From: Pedobacter alluvionis
GTDB lineage: Bacteria; Bacteroidota; Bacteroidia; Sphingobacteriales; Sphingobacteriaceae
Direction of reading: 5' to 3'
NCBI RefSeq assembly: GCF_003664035.1
Contig: NZ_RCCK01000010.1
Span: 496,001-560,000, forward strand
Length of the DNA: 64,000 bases
The translations under genes were made by a program, and so were the position numbers. This document shows, piece after piece, positions 19,113-27,298 of this stretch (position 1 is the first letter of the stretch; each line of letters opens with the position of its first letter). The notes beneath the pieces are model-generated. The model did no database searches and was not told the DNA's origin. It saw nothing but the letters and a program-made list of their open reading frames with translations.

Positions 19113-19505
19113 ATGAAACAACGGAGTTCCAAAATCAATCTCGACAGGATAGGCATTACGGCCTCAACACTTTGTGCCATACATTGCGCTGCATTGCCAT
19201 TTTTAATTACCGTTTTACCGATGTGGGGACTGGGTTTCCTGGCCAATGAGGAGGTTGAAATAACCATGATTGCCATTTCATTGCTTGTTGGTATCTGGAG
19301 TTTAAGTTCGGCGTACCGCAAACAACATCGCCGTATGATGCCAATTCTGGTACTTATTGCCGGCTTTGCATGTATCGCATTGGGGCATTTTTCGGGCATT
19401 GAACCATTAGAGCCAATCTTGATTCCTGTCGGCGGCCTTATCATTGCTGCTGCACATTATATTAATTTACGAATGCTTAAATCCTGCCCATTGGGCCATC
19501 AATAG
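19113..19505 (+). CDS. MerC-domain membrane protein
   Basis: 130 residues from ATG 19113; the frame is open further upstream but would run through the promoter. About four membrane helices, with the LCAIHC cysteine motif in the first (MerC-type). MerC proteins take up mercuric ions; Bacteroidota members often sit in metal operons of uncertain substrate. First gene of an operon running to the Fur-family gene at 23302, with tight spacing throughout. Zinc is the likeliest metal here, by operator sharing with a CobW gene. Confidence 0.8.
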   Translation: MKQRSSKINLDRIGITASTLCAIHCAALPFLITVLPMWGLGFLANEEVEITMIAISLLVGIWSLSSAYRKQHRRMMPILVLIAGFACIALGHFSGIEPLEPILIPVGGLIIAAAHYINLRMLKSCPLGHQ

Positions 19506-19511
19506 TCAATT

Positions 19512-19676
19512 ATGTCAACGAATTACAAAATATTATTTATCACAGTGTTATCGTTTATAGCCATGTTAAATCCGGCCTGTAAACATGGTACAAACGATGG
19601 AATAGAACTTTACAGGCGTTATGCCATCAAAAATCTGGTTATTAAAAAAGTACAAACAGCAGCACATCATGATTGA
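19512..19676 (+). CDS. Small putative lipoprotein (54 aa)
   Basis: Starts six bases after merC. Hydrophobic N-terminus with a lipobox-like NPAC at about residues 21-24 (LSFIAMLNPAC), then KHGTNDGIELYRRYAIKNL. Its stop overlaps the ABC ATPase start by eight bases (ATGATTGA), suggesting translational coupling, which supports both genes being real. No family recognised. It may fill the place of the periplasmic zinc-binding component of Zrg-type systems, but this is only positional. Confidence 0.5.
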   Translation: MSTNYKILFITVLSFIAMLNPACKHGTNDGIELYRRYAIKNLVIKKVQTAAHHD

Positions 19677-20295
19677 GGTAAACGCTTTGGCACATGTTTA
19701 TGATAAGGGGAGACGCTTAAAATTTCCATGTTGGGAAATTGCCGATATGGAACAATGGCTTCTACTGGGTGCATCAGGAAGTGGCAAAAGCACACTTCTT
19801 AATATTATTTCAGGTCTTTTAAAGCCAAGCCAGGGTGGAGTTTTAATTAACGGAACCGATTTGTATACTTTGCCTGCACGGGAACAGGATAGATTCAGGG
19901 GAAGGCATATTGGTATCGTTTTTCAAAGGCCCCATCTTATTCGTTCTCTTAATGTGCTCGATAACCTGGAACTTGCTGCGGTAATGGCTGGTTTGCCAAT
20001 AGATCATGAACGAAACCTTTCGCTTTTAACTGATCTGGGTATCGCCGAACTGGCTGAAAATTATCCTGATGAATTAAGTCAGGGACAGTTGCAAAGGGTT
20101 TCGGTGGCACGTGCATTGGTAAACAGGCCCGATCTGTTGATTGCAGATGAACCTACCTCTAGCTTAGATGATGAAAATGCCAGTCAGGTAATTCAGATGC
20201 TGACTGCCCAGGCTAAAGATAATGGTGCTGCACTGATTATTGCCACGCATGACGGGAGGGTTAAAAACCATATTACTAAAACCTATCTACTCTAA
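19669..20295 (+). CDS. ABC transporter ATP-binding protein, LolD/MacB type
   Basis: 208 residues from ATG 19669; the longer frame from 19621 would overlap the preceding small gene heavily. Walker A GASGSGKSTLL, Q-loop VFQRPHL, signature LSQGQLQRVSVARAL, Walker B LLIADEPTSSLDD, and H-loop IIATHD. This subfamily pairs with FtsX/MacB-fold permeases that move substrates within the envelope by mechanotransmission rather than import. Its stop overlaps the permease start by one base (TAATG). Confidence 0.9.
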   Translation: MIEVNALAHVYDKGRRLKFPCWEIADMEQWLLLGASGSGKSTLLNIISGLLKPSQGGVLINGTDLYTLPAREQDRFRGRHIGIVFQRPHLIRSLNVLDNLELAAVMAGLPIDHERNLSLLTDLGIAELAENYPDELSQGQLQRVSVARALVNRPDLLIADEPTSSLDDENASQVIQMLTAQAKDNGAALIIATHDGRVKNHITKTYLL

Positions 20296-21509
20296 TGAAT
20301 ATTTTTAAAATCAGTAGCAAAAACCTCATCAGGAATAAACTCACAACAGTTTTAAATATTATTTTAGTTGCCTTTGGTGTGGGCATCCTGTCAATTCTCT
20401 TTTTGGCTTCTACACAGATTAATAATAAGCTGGAAAAAAATGCTAAGGATATAGACCTGGTTGTAGGAGCAAAAGGAAGTCCGTTACAATTGATACTAAG
20501 CAGTGTTTACCATATTGATTATCCAACGGGAAATATCCCAGCCAAAGATGCCTACAAATTGATGCACAACCCGATGGTTAAAAGGGCCGTTCCATTGGCG
20601 TTGGGCGATAATTATAACGGTTACCGGATTGTTGGTACTGATAGTACCTTCTCCAATCTTTATGGTTTATCTATCCAAAAAGGTAGTTTTTGGCATAAAG
20701 ATTTAGAAGTAACCCTTGGTAGCACCGTTGCCATAACATCGGGGCTTAAGATTGGCGATTCTTTTTTCGGCGCACATGGTTTAACCGGTAATGGAGATGT
20801 TCATAAACAACATGCTTACCAGGTAAAGGGGATCTTAAAACCACAGGGGAATATAACCGATAATCTGATCCTCACTAATATTGGCAGTGTATATAAAATG
20901 CATGAAGAGAAGCATGCTGAAGGCCATAGCCACTCCGCTGCAAAAGAAGCCAAAGAAATTAATGATAAGCAGATTACGGCCTTGCTGATTCAGTATAAAT
21001 CGCCAATGTCGGTTATTCTTTTCCCACGGATGGTTAACCAGAGTACAAACATGCAGGCTGCCTCTCCGGCGATGGAAAGTGCAAGGCTGTTTTCGCTCAT
21101 TGGCGTTGGCATTGACACCCTGCAATGGTTTGCCATATTTATTATGGGAATCGCAGCGCTGAGTATTTTTATCAGCCTTTATAACGCGATGAAAGAGCGA
21201 AAATACGATCTGGCTATTATGCGTTGCCTGGGCGCATCAAAATCGAAACTATTTTTCCTGGTAATGTTTGAAGGGGTTTTGGTTACGTTTATCGGTGCCT
21301 GTTTGGGATTACTGATCGGGCATGCTGCCCTGGAGTTAATCGGGAGCTATCAGGAATCTTCGCAGGCAAAATTAACGGGGCTTACCGCAGTTCCACAAGA
21401 GATCTATTTAATCTTGATTGGGCTGGTTATAGGTACTTTGGCTTCGCTTATTCCTGCTATGCAGATTTACAAAGTTGATATTGCTCAAACTTTAAGCAAA
21501 GACAGATAA
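20295..21509 (+). CDS. ABC transporter permease, FtsX/MacB fold, with histidine-rich loop
   Basis: 404 residues. One N-terminal membrane helix (about 17-40), a large periplasmic domain, and three C-terminal helices (about 275-300, 320-345, 370-390). The periplasmic part carries EEKHAEGHSHSAAKEAKE at about 200, a likely metal-binding loop. The layout resembles the Zur-controlled PA4063-PA4066 operon of Pseudomonas and Zrg of Vibrio, where such an ABC pair works with DUF3299 proteins in zinc acquisition. Overlaps the ATPase gene by one base. Confidence 0.85.
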   Translation: MNIFKISSKNLIRNKLTTVLNIILVAFGVGILSILFLASTQINNKLEKNAKDIDLVVGAKGSPLQLILSSVYHIDYPTGNIPAKDAYKLMHNPMVKRAVPLALGDNYNGYRIVGTDSTFSNLYGLSIQKGSFWHKDLEVTLGSTVAITSGLKIGDSFFGAHGLTGNGDVHKQHAYQVKGILKPQGNITDNLILTNIGSVYKMHEEKHAEGHSHSAAKEAKEINDKQITALLIQYKSPMSVILFPRMVNQSTNMQAASPAMESARLFSLIGVGIDTLQWFAIFIMGIAALSIFISLYNAMKERKYDLAIMRCLGASKSKLFFLVMFEGVLVTFIGACLGLLIGHAALELIGSYQESSQAKLTGLTAVPQEIYLILIGLVIGTLASLIPAMQIYKVDIAQTLSKDR

Positions 21510-21526
21510 ACTCAAATGTTTATGCA

Positions 21527-21964
21527 ATGAAGAAATTGATTTTATTGGTTGTTTCTTGTTTAGTTATCCACGTAGTAGCGGCGCAGGTTAAGGTACATAC
21601 CGACATGCGCACGCCTACCTGGAACCTGCTCGGTTTAAGGTATGATGCCGAAATTGCGCCAAAGAAATGGGGAAGCGTTTTTCCACCGGCATTAAAGGCA
21701 TTAAACAATAAGGTTATTGAGCTGCCCGGTTACATCATTCCCACAAAAGTAGGATCGAAATTTAGCGAATTTATGTTCTCCATTGTGCCCATTGCCTCCT
21801 GTCCGTATTGTGGGTCGGGCGATATTCCATCAATGGTGCAGGTAAAAATGATGACGGCTATTCCCATTACCGAAAAACCGATCAAACTTAAAGGGATATT
21901 TATCATTAACGATTCGGGCGATGACCGGAGCGAATTTTTTCTTTTAAATGCAAAACAGTTATGA
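21527..21964 (+). CDS. Secreted CxxC protein, DUF3299-like (paralogue 1)
   Basis: 145 residues with a signal peptide of about 19 ending VVAAQ. Core: IELPGYIIPTKVG, then IASCPYCGSGDIPSM with a CxxC, and IINDSGDD near the end. Its order of elements resembles DUF3299, where the motif after EFLLVP is ACIH. It could bind a metal or thiol in the periplasm. First of three tandem paralogues; overlaps the second by four bases (ATGA). Confidence 0.7.
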   Translation: MKKLILLVVSCLVIHVVAAQVKVHTDMRTPTWNLLGLRYDAEIAPKKWGSVFPPALKALNNKVIELPGYIIPTKVGSKFSEFMFSIVPIASCPYCGSGDIPSMVQVKMMTAIPITEKPIKLKGIFIINDSGDDRSEFFLLNAKQL

Positions 21965-22398
21965 TGAAAAAATATATAACGGTTTTATTGATATTGATCT
22001 CTTTTACGGCTGTTGCTCAAGTAAATGTACATACCGATATGCGCACGCCCACTTGGAACCTTATCGGCTTAAAATATGATAAACAGGTAAAACCCCTGGT
22101 TTGGCAGGCTGTTTTTCCTCCCGCTTTAAAGGCCATCCATAATAAGGTAATTGAACTTCCGGGTTATATTATTCCCACAAAAGTTGGCAATAGCTTCAGC
22201 GAGTTTATGTTTTCTATTGTACCTGTTGCCTCCTGCCCGTATTGTGGCACGGGCGATATCCCTTCGATGATAGAAGTGAAGACTTTAAAACCCATTAACT
22301 GGACAGAAGAGCCCATTACCCTTCGGGGGAAATTTATAATCAACGATTCTGGCGACAGCCGGTCTACCTTTTTTCTACTAGATGCTGTAAAACAATGA
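21961..22398 (+). CDS. Secreted CxxC protein, DUF3299-like (paralogue 2)
   Basis: 145 residues, roughly two thirds identical by eye to the preceding protein, sharing VHTDMRTPTWNL, IELPGYIIPTKVG and SCPYCG. Signal peptide to FTAVAQ. Overlaps both neighbours by four bases (ATGA), so the three are translationally coupled. A recent tandem duplication. Confidence 0.7.
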   Translation: MMKKYITVLLILISFTAVAQVNVHTDMRTPTWNLIGLKYDKQVKPLVWQAVFPPALKAIHNKVIELPGYIIPTKVGNSFSEFMFSIVPVASCPYCGTGDIPSMIEVKTLKPINWTEEPITLRGKFIINDSGDSRSTFFLLDAVKQ

Positions 22399-22844
22399 GA
22401 TATTTATATGCCATTTTTATTCTGTTTTCGGTGTGTACAGCCAATGCGCAAACGCAAAAACATAGTCCAAAAGATCAGTTACGCTCTTTAAACTGGGATG
22501 TAATCGGCTCGGTGAAATTTGAACTTACCGAAAAGAACGAGCTTTTGCCCCTGTTTACAGAATCGATCAGGCGTTTTGATAATAGGGAATTTGATTTGAC
22601 AGGTTACCTGATTCCTGTAAAAAGCGGACAGAAACAGCAGACATTTCTTTTGGCCACTTTGCCTATTAATCAATGTTATTTTTGCGGGCAAAACGGCATT
22701 CCGGTAATGATTATGATCGAGATGGCAAGTGCGGTACCTTATAGTGAAAAACCCATTCACGTACAGGGAATTTTAAAATTAGAAGAAAAAGATGCGAGTT
22801 ACAAGCCACCAATAACCATCAAAAATGCCAAACTCATTAATTAA
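22395..22844 (+). CDS. Secreted CxxC protein, DUF3299-like (paralogue 3, divergent)
   Basis: 149 residues, signal peptide to TANAQ. Shares the frame of the other two (LRSLNWDVIGSVKFELTEKN, FDLTGYLIPVKSG, CYFCGQNGIPVMI) but is much more diverged; the CPYC is CYFC. An older duplicate that may have a separate role. Followed by the Fur-family gene after 20 bases. Confidence 0.7.
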   Translation: MRYLYAIFILFSVCTANAQTQKHSPKDQLRSLNWDVIGSVKFELTEKNELLPLFTESIRRFDNREFDLTGYLIPVKSGQKQQTFLLATLPINQCYFCGQNGIPVMIMIEMASAVPYSEKPIHVQGILKLEEKDASYKPPITIKNAKLIN

Positions 22845-22849
22845 TTGCT

Positions 22850-22857
22850 TATTTTTG
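22850..22857 (+). promoter_or_regulatory. Possible own promoter of the Fur-family gene (TATTTTTG)
   Basis: Matches TAnnTTTG seven bases before the start codon; no clear -33. It would give a near-leaderless transcript in addition to read-through from the operon. Confidence 0.35.
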
Positions 22858-22864
22858 TATTGCT

Positions 22865-23302
22865 ATGGAAGATAATACTTCGCGTTTTGAAAAACTTTTG
22901 GTAAAGAATGGACTAAAAAGAACAGCCCCGCGTTTACAGGTGCTGGAGATTTTGAGTGGGAGAGATTCTGCAACATCACAGCCTTATTTAGAGCAGGTGA
23001 TGGGAAAAGATGCAGACCGTGTTACCTTGTACCGCGTTTTGCAGGCTTTTGAAGAAAAAGGGATTATCCACAAAGTTCTAGATCAACAGGGAACCGCCAA
23101 TTATGCCATCTGTTCTGATGGCTGCAGTGCGCACGAACATCATGATGAACATGTGCATTTTAACTGCGATAACTGCCACAAAATTTACTGTTTGGATACG
23201 GTTAAAATTCCGGCATTAAAAGTTCCAGCAGGCTTTAAAGTAGATCGCCTTAATCTAATTGCTACGGGTTTATGCGCCAGTTGTTCGGATAAGGTAAATT
23301 AA
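22865..23302 (+). CDS. Fur-family metalloregulator (Zur-like)
   Basis: 145 residues. Winged helix with LKRTAPRLQVLEIL and RVTLYRVLQAFEEKGII. Metal sites: histidine-rich SAHEHHDEHVHF, then CDNCHK and a C-terminal CASC, the two CxxC pairs of the structural zinc site. The terminal position in a MerC-ABC-CxxC operon, and palindromic operators shared with a CobW gene, favour Zur; Fur or Mur cannot be excluded by sequence alone. Convergent with the LuxE-like gene. Confidence 0.85.
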   Translation: MEDNTSRFEKLLVKNGLKRTAPRLQVLEILSGRDSATSQPYLEQVMGKDADRVTLYRVLQAFEEKGIIHKVLDQQGTANYAICSDGCSAHEHHDEHVHFNCDNCHKIYCLDTVKIPALKVPAGFKVDRLNLIATGLCASCSDKVN

Positions 23303-23305
23303 GAA

Positions 23306-24289
23306 TTACTGTACCAAAAGATTACATCCCCTGATATCGGCATTGTCAAACCGGCCCAGTACTTCAAAACTTTGATCAGGATTGATCCTGCCCAGATCCT
23401 GTGTGGCAATAAATGAGCAAGAATTGAGATTAGCCAGATCAATTACATTAATGCCCCCGGTTCTGCCATTCGCTATCAAACTTAAAGGATCGTTGGTGTC
23501 GCGGATTAAAACCTGCATCCAGCTGGGGCAATTGAAAATGCCTTCACCTAAAGAATAAGCCTGAGAAAGTAACTCGGTCATTCCATATTCGCTATGAATG
23601 GCTTTTACGCCAAATCCTTTGGTTAATTGCTCGTGAAGTTCTTCACGGACCATTTCTTTACGTTTCCCTTTCATTCCGCCAGTTTCCATTACAATGAGTT
23701 CGGGAAAATCGATATCGAACTGTTCTATAAAATCCAGCAGGGCATAAGTAACACCAATTAAAACGGTTTTCTGTTTTTTTGATTTAAGATCCACGAGGGT
23801 TTTTAGCAATTCATCATGGTTGTATAAAAAGTAACCACTTTGTGGATGTCTGCTTTTTTCAATCAGATCGTTCACCATGTAGATCAAAGATGAACCAGAA
23901 CGTTGTTGGTAGGATGGAAGTAGCGCTAAAAAGCAATATTCGGTAACATCTCCATAAAACTCCGTAAAAGCCTGCAGGTAACTTTGTTCGTATAGTTTTA
24001 CATCGGTTACGTGGTGACTGCTTTGCACCATACCCGTTGTGCCAGAACTGCTAAAGCTAATCTCTACAGGATCACTATTACTCAGAATAGAATGGCCTTT
24101 AAAAAAACTGATGGGTAAAAAAGGTATCTGTGCAATTTCGGTTACCGCATCGGCATCAACACCTAAGTGAAAGATATATTCGCGGTAAACATTGCAATTT
24201 TGTGCCTGTAGCTTAAAAATACTTAAGGCTAGGGCGTTAAATCTATCTTTATCTTCTACAGAAAATATGTCGTTAGCGGTTAAATTCAC
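23306..24289 (-). CDS. LuxE-like acyl-protein synthetase domain protein
   Basis: 327 residues from GTG 24289 (MNLTANDIFSVEDK). A longer TTG start at 24304 would overlap the promoter word TACTTTTG. Seen: the adenylate-type loop SFSSSGTTGMVQS, HSEYGMTELLSQ, and TQDLGRINPD, all typical of the LuxE/PaaK-like AMP-forming family. LuxE activates fatty acids in luminescent bacteria; Bacteroidota homologues without lux genes presumably activate another carboxylate, possibly in envelope or polysaccharide synthesis. Confidence 0.8.
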   Translation of the reverse strand: MNLTANDIFSVEDKDRFNALALSIFKLQAQNCNVYREYIFHLGVDADAVTEIAQIPFLPISFFKGHSILSNSDPVEISFSSSGTTGMVQSSHHVTDVKLYEQSYLQAFTEFYGDVTEYCFLALLPSYQQRSGSSLIYMVNDLIEKSRHPQSGYFLYNHDELLKTLVDLKSKKQKTVLIGVTYALLDFIEQFDIDFPELIVMETGGMKGKRKEMVREELHEQLTKGFGVKAIHSEYGMTELLSQAYSLGEGIFNCPSWMQVLIRDTNDPLSLIANGRTGGINVIDLANLNSCSFIATQDLGRINPDQSFEVLGRFDNADIRGCNLLVQ

Positions 24290-24308
24290 AACGCAAAAGT
24301 ACAAAGCA

Positions 24309-24668
24309 TTATGCTATTTTCTCGTCAGTTTTTTTCGCCAGCATAGCCATCCGGAACTGATAACCACAATAACCGCTAATTCCGGCCACTAAACCACTTA
24401 ATAGGCCGGTAACTAATAACAATGCCCACCACAGTTTTATACCCGTCATCACCGCTACACGGCCAGCGAGTACATTATCGTTAGGCAGGCTTTTGAATAA
24501 GGCATAACCGATCCAGAGTAAGAAAATAGCAAAGAAAGAGTGCCAGAAGGCTATTTTTCCTGTTTTGCCGATAATGCCACAAGTGGCAAAAGATATGACG
24601 ATGATGATCCACCAGGGGGCAATCATTTGTAGAAGGAAACAGATTATTAATATAACAATGAAAACCAT
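24309..24668 (-). CDS. Small membrane protein, unknown
   Basis: 119 residues with four hydrophobic segments (about 3-20, 22-38, 42-60 and 78-100) and a charged cytoplasmic tail (MAMLAKKTDEKIA). No family recognised. It starts six bases after the penicillin acylase stop and is probably in one transcription unit with it. Confidence 0.65.
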   Translation of the reverse strand: MVFIVILIICFLLQMIAPWWIIIVISFATCGIIGKTGKIAFWHSFFAIFLLWIGYALFKSLPNDNVLAGRVAVMTGIKLWWALLLVTGLLSGLVAGISGYCGYQFRMAMLAKKTDEKIA

Positions 24669-24674
24669 TTTAGC

Positions 24675-27104
24675 CTATTTAGAAATTTTTAAACGAGAAA
24701 TAACCGTACCCGATTTATCATCAGGACTTTGCATATAAAACAGATCGTACAATTTACCATTTGCCCAGGTATCGATCATATTATCATAAAATTTACTTCC
24801 GGGATTACCCGATTGTCCGCCTGGATAAACACCATGCCCTTTTGGCGTTTTACCCAGTTCAATTACCATCCGCCATGAAGGTCCATTGGTTTCGTTCAGA
24901 GCATTAATAGTGCCTTTGTTGCCACCAATCTGTAAAACCTTTGAGCCGAATCCAGGTATTTTGGCCAGGTGTGGTACATTGGTCTGTTTTACATTTGCCC
25001 AGTCCCAATCTTTATTTATTGGCCCAAAGCGCCTTTCCAAACTGTCGCAGCTATATTTAAAAGCTTCGTTAACCAGATCAGATAATGTTTCTTTTTTGCT
25101 GGTCTTGATATTATCATACCAGGTTGCATTGGGTTCTTTCAAAATCATCTCTACCGTACGGTCTCTTGAGGGATAACGCATCGGAATGCCTTTCACTTCA
25201 AATTCATCTGCCCAGATATTGTACGATAAGCGTTTGGTCCATATTTCGAATACGCTGGCTGCAATTTCATCTGCATCATAACGTTTGTTCCATTTTTTCA
25301 GGTAAGCCAAAGCTTCTTTTTGTGTGGCATTTAACTGTTCATTGCTCAGTAAAGGCAATAATACAGGCACCAGGTTTTGCGCCACAATACTATAGTTGTC
25401 GGTCTGCATCAGGCGGATACTGTCTAAAGTGGCTTTGTTCATCGCCGATAAACGGTCGTTGATACGCTTGCCCCGCTCGTATGGTCCAAATTCCCAGTTA
25501 ATGTAATATGGATAAGTGGTATCGGTAGAAGACTGGTTGGCTGAACTCACAAAACCGCGTGGCGGATTTTTAACCGTTGGATTCTGTGCATTTGGGATCC
25601 ATCCCTGCCAATCGTACGCAGGGTCTGTTCCATCCAGTATAAATTTACCCTGATCTTTCCATTTTAAAGGAAATTTTCCATTTGGCGTAATGGCAATATC
25701 ATTATCTATACTGGCAAAAACGAAGTTCTGAGCTGGTGCTGTATAAAAAGTTAAAGCCTTGCGATAGTCGTTATAGTTTTTGCCGCGGTTGAGGTAATAA
25801 AAAGTCATGAGTTCATTCGATTCATCATGCGCTATCCACCTCAAGGCATCGCCAATAGGTACATTGTCTGCCCTGCCGTATTTTGGTTTTTGAAAATATA
25901 CCACCGGCCCATGATGGGTGTAGTAAACAGTATCGATTTCATCTTTTCCGCCGCGGATTTTAATCGTTTCCAATCTTTTAGTTGTGGCTTTCCATTTATT
26001 GTTGTACCAATACTCATTGTGGCTCGAATCCTTAAATTTGATCTGATAGAAATCGAGCACATCAGCAGCAACATTGGTTACGCCCCAGGCTATTTTCTGG
26101 TTAAAGCCAATAATTACCCCCGGGGCACCAGGTAAAGAAACACCATAAGTATTTACGCCAGGTGCATGTAGCTGAATCTGGTACCAGATTGACGGAAGTG
26201 TTAAATCTAAATGGGGATCGTTTGCTAAGATGGGATATCCTGATGCAGTTTTAGTACCAGATAATGCCCAGTTATTACTGCCAATACCTTCTACTTTTTC
26301 AGTTGTTTTAACCTCGCCGGTTTGAGCCTGAGTGAAGCTTTCAGGCGTTTTAGGGATTGGTAATGGAGAGAAATCCCATTTTGTGCCCACAGGTATAATC
26401 GGGTCTTCGCGGAAAGGGTAATCCGGAAAAAGATTTTTAGTCACTTCCGGGCCGAATTTTTTCAAGATATTGGTCATGTAAAATTCATCTGAACCCATGG
26501 CTAACACTGCCGACATCTGTTTTAACAATAAAGCACATTTTACAGGTGTCCAGTTTTCGGGTTTAAAATCGAGTATTTTATATTCTAAGGGATAATTGGC
26601 TTTAGAAAGTGTTTTGATGTAGGCATTGATCCCTTCGGTATAAGCCAAGATCATTTCTTTTGCTTTGGGATCGGCCATCATGCCTTTTAATGAGTTTTCT
26701 GCGCCATAAACCATGCCCATCCGGCGTTGATACCGGTCTACCTCTATCGCTTTGTCGCCCACAACTTCACTAATTCTCCCCGCGGCAAAACGGGTCTGGA
26801 AATCCATTTGCCAAAGGCGGTGCATGGCGGTTACATAACCTTGTGCCAGATAGAGATCGTGATCGTTCTGTGCAAAAATATGTGGAATCATGCGGTCGTC
26901 AAAAACAATTTCGATTTTATCTATGGCACCTTTAATCTTCGCTTTATGGTTAAACATAAAATGATTGTTCTCTGCATTTTGCCAGAAACCCATAAAAGGA
27001 TTTAGAAATTTTAACAATGGAGGCGTACTGCCTAATTTGGTATTAAATAAAAAACCTAATGCTATCGGAATGACGATGCAGAAAATGGCTTTAATTTTAT
27101 TCAT
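24675..27104 (-). CDS. Penicillin acylase family N-terminal nucleophile hydrolase
   Basis: 809 residues. Ntn-hydrolase precursor cleaved autocatalytically before the nucleophile Ser276 (GIGSNNWALSG), giving alpha and beta chains. N-terminal hydrophobic segment (AIFCIVIPIALGFLF) is a signal or anchor. Seen: DPHLDLTLPSIWYQI and the Asn-rich MDFQTRFAAGR region of the alpha chain. The family cleaves amide bonds of penicillins, acyl-homoserine lactones or related acyl amides; the substrate is not readable. Followed closely by a small membrane protein. Confidence 0.9.
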   Translation of the reverse strand: MNKIKAIFCIVIPIALGFLFNTKLGSTPPLLKFLNPFMGFWQNAENNHFMFNHKAKIKGAIDKIEIVFDDRMIPHIFAQNDHDLYLAQGYVTAMHRLWQMDFQTRFAAGRISEVVGDKAIEVDRYQRRMGMVYGAENSLKGMMADPKAKEMILAYTEGINAYIKTLSKANYPLEYKILDFKPENWTPVKCALLLKQMSAVLAMGSDEFYMTNILKKFGPEVTKNLFPDYPFREDPIIPVGTKWDFSPLPIPKTPESFTQAQTGEVKTTEKVEGIGSNNWALSGTKTASGYPILANDPHLDLTLPSIWYQIQLHAPGVNTYGVSLPGAPGVIIGFNQKIAWGVTNVAADVLDFYQIKFKDSSHNEYWYNNKWKATTKRLETIKIRGGKDEIDTVYYTHHGPVVYFQKPKYGRADNVPIGDALRWIAHDESNELMTFYYLNRGKNYNDYRKALTFYTAPAQNFVFASIDNDIAITPNGKFPLKWKDQGKFILDGTDPAYDWQGWIPNAQNPTVKNPPRGFVSSANQSSTDTTYPYYINWEFGPYERGKRINDRLSAMNKATLDSIRLMQTDNYSIVAQNLVPVLLPLLSNEQLNATQKEALAYLKKWNKRYDADEIAASVFEIWTKRLSYNIWADEFEVKGIPMRYPSRDRTVEMILKEPNATWYDNIKTSKKETLSDLVNEAFKYSCDSLERRFGPINKDWDWANVKQTNVPHLAKIPGFGSKVLQIGGNKGTINALNETNGPSWRMVIELGKTPKGHGVYPGGQSGNPGSKFYDNMIDTWANGKLYDLFYMQSPDDKSGTVISRLKISK

Positions 27105-27298
27105 AATGGCTAGCTAACAAGTCTTTTGCTAAGATAGGGCAAAATGACGGTTTATGTTTACTGCAAAATACAACAAACTGTATATCAATCAAAATTATAA
27201 TTAAATTGAAAATTATTATGCTTACATAATTTGTTTAATTCAAAAAAAGAATTTAAGTTTATATAACTAATAATACAAATAACCAAATTAAATCGCGT

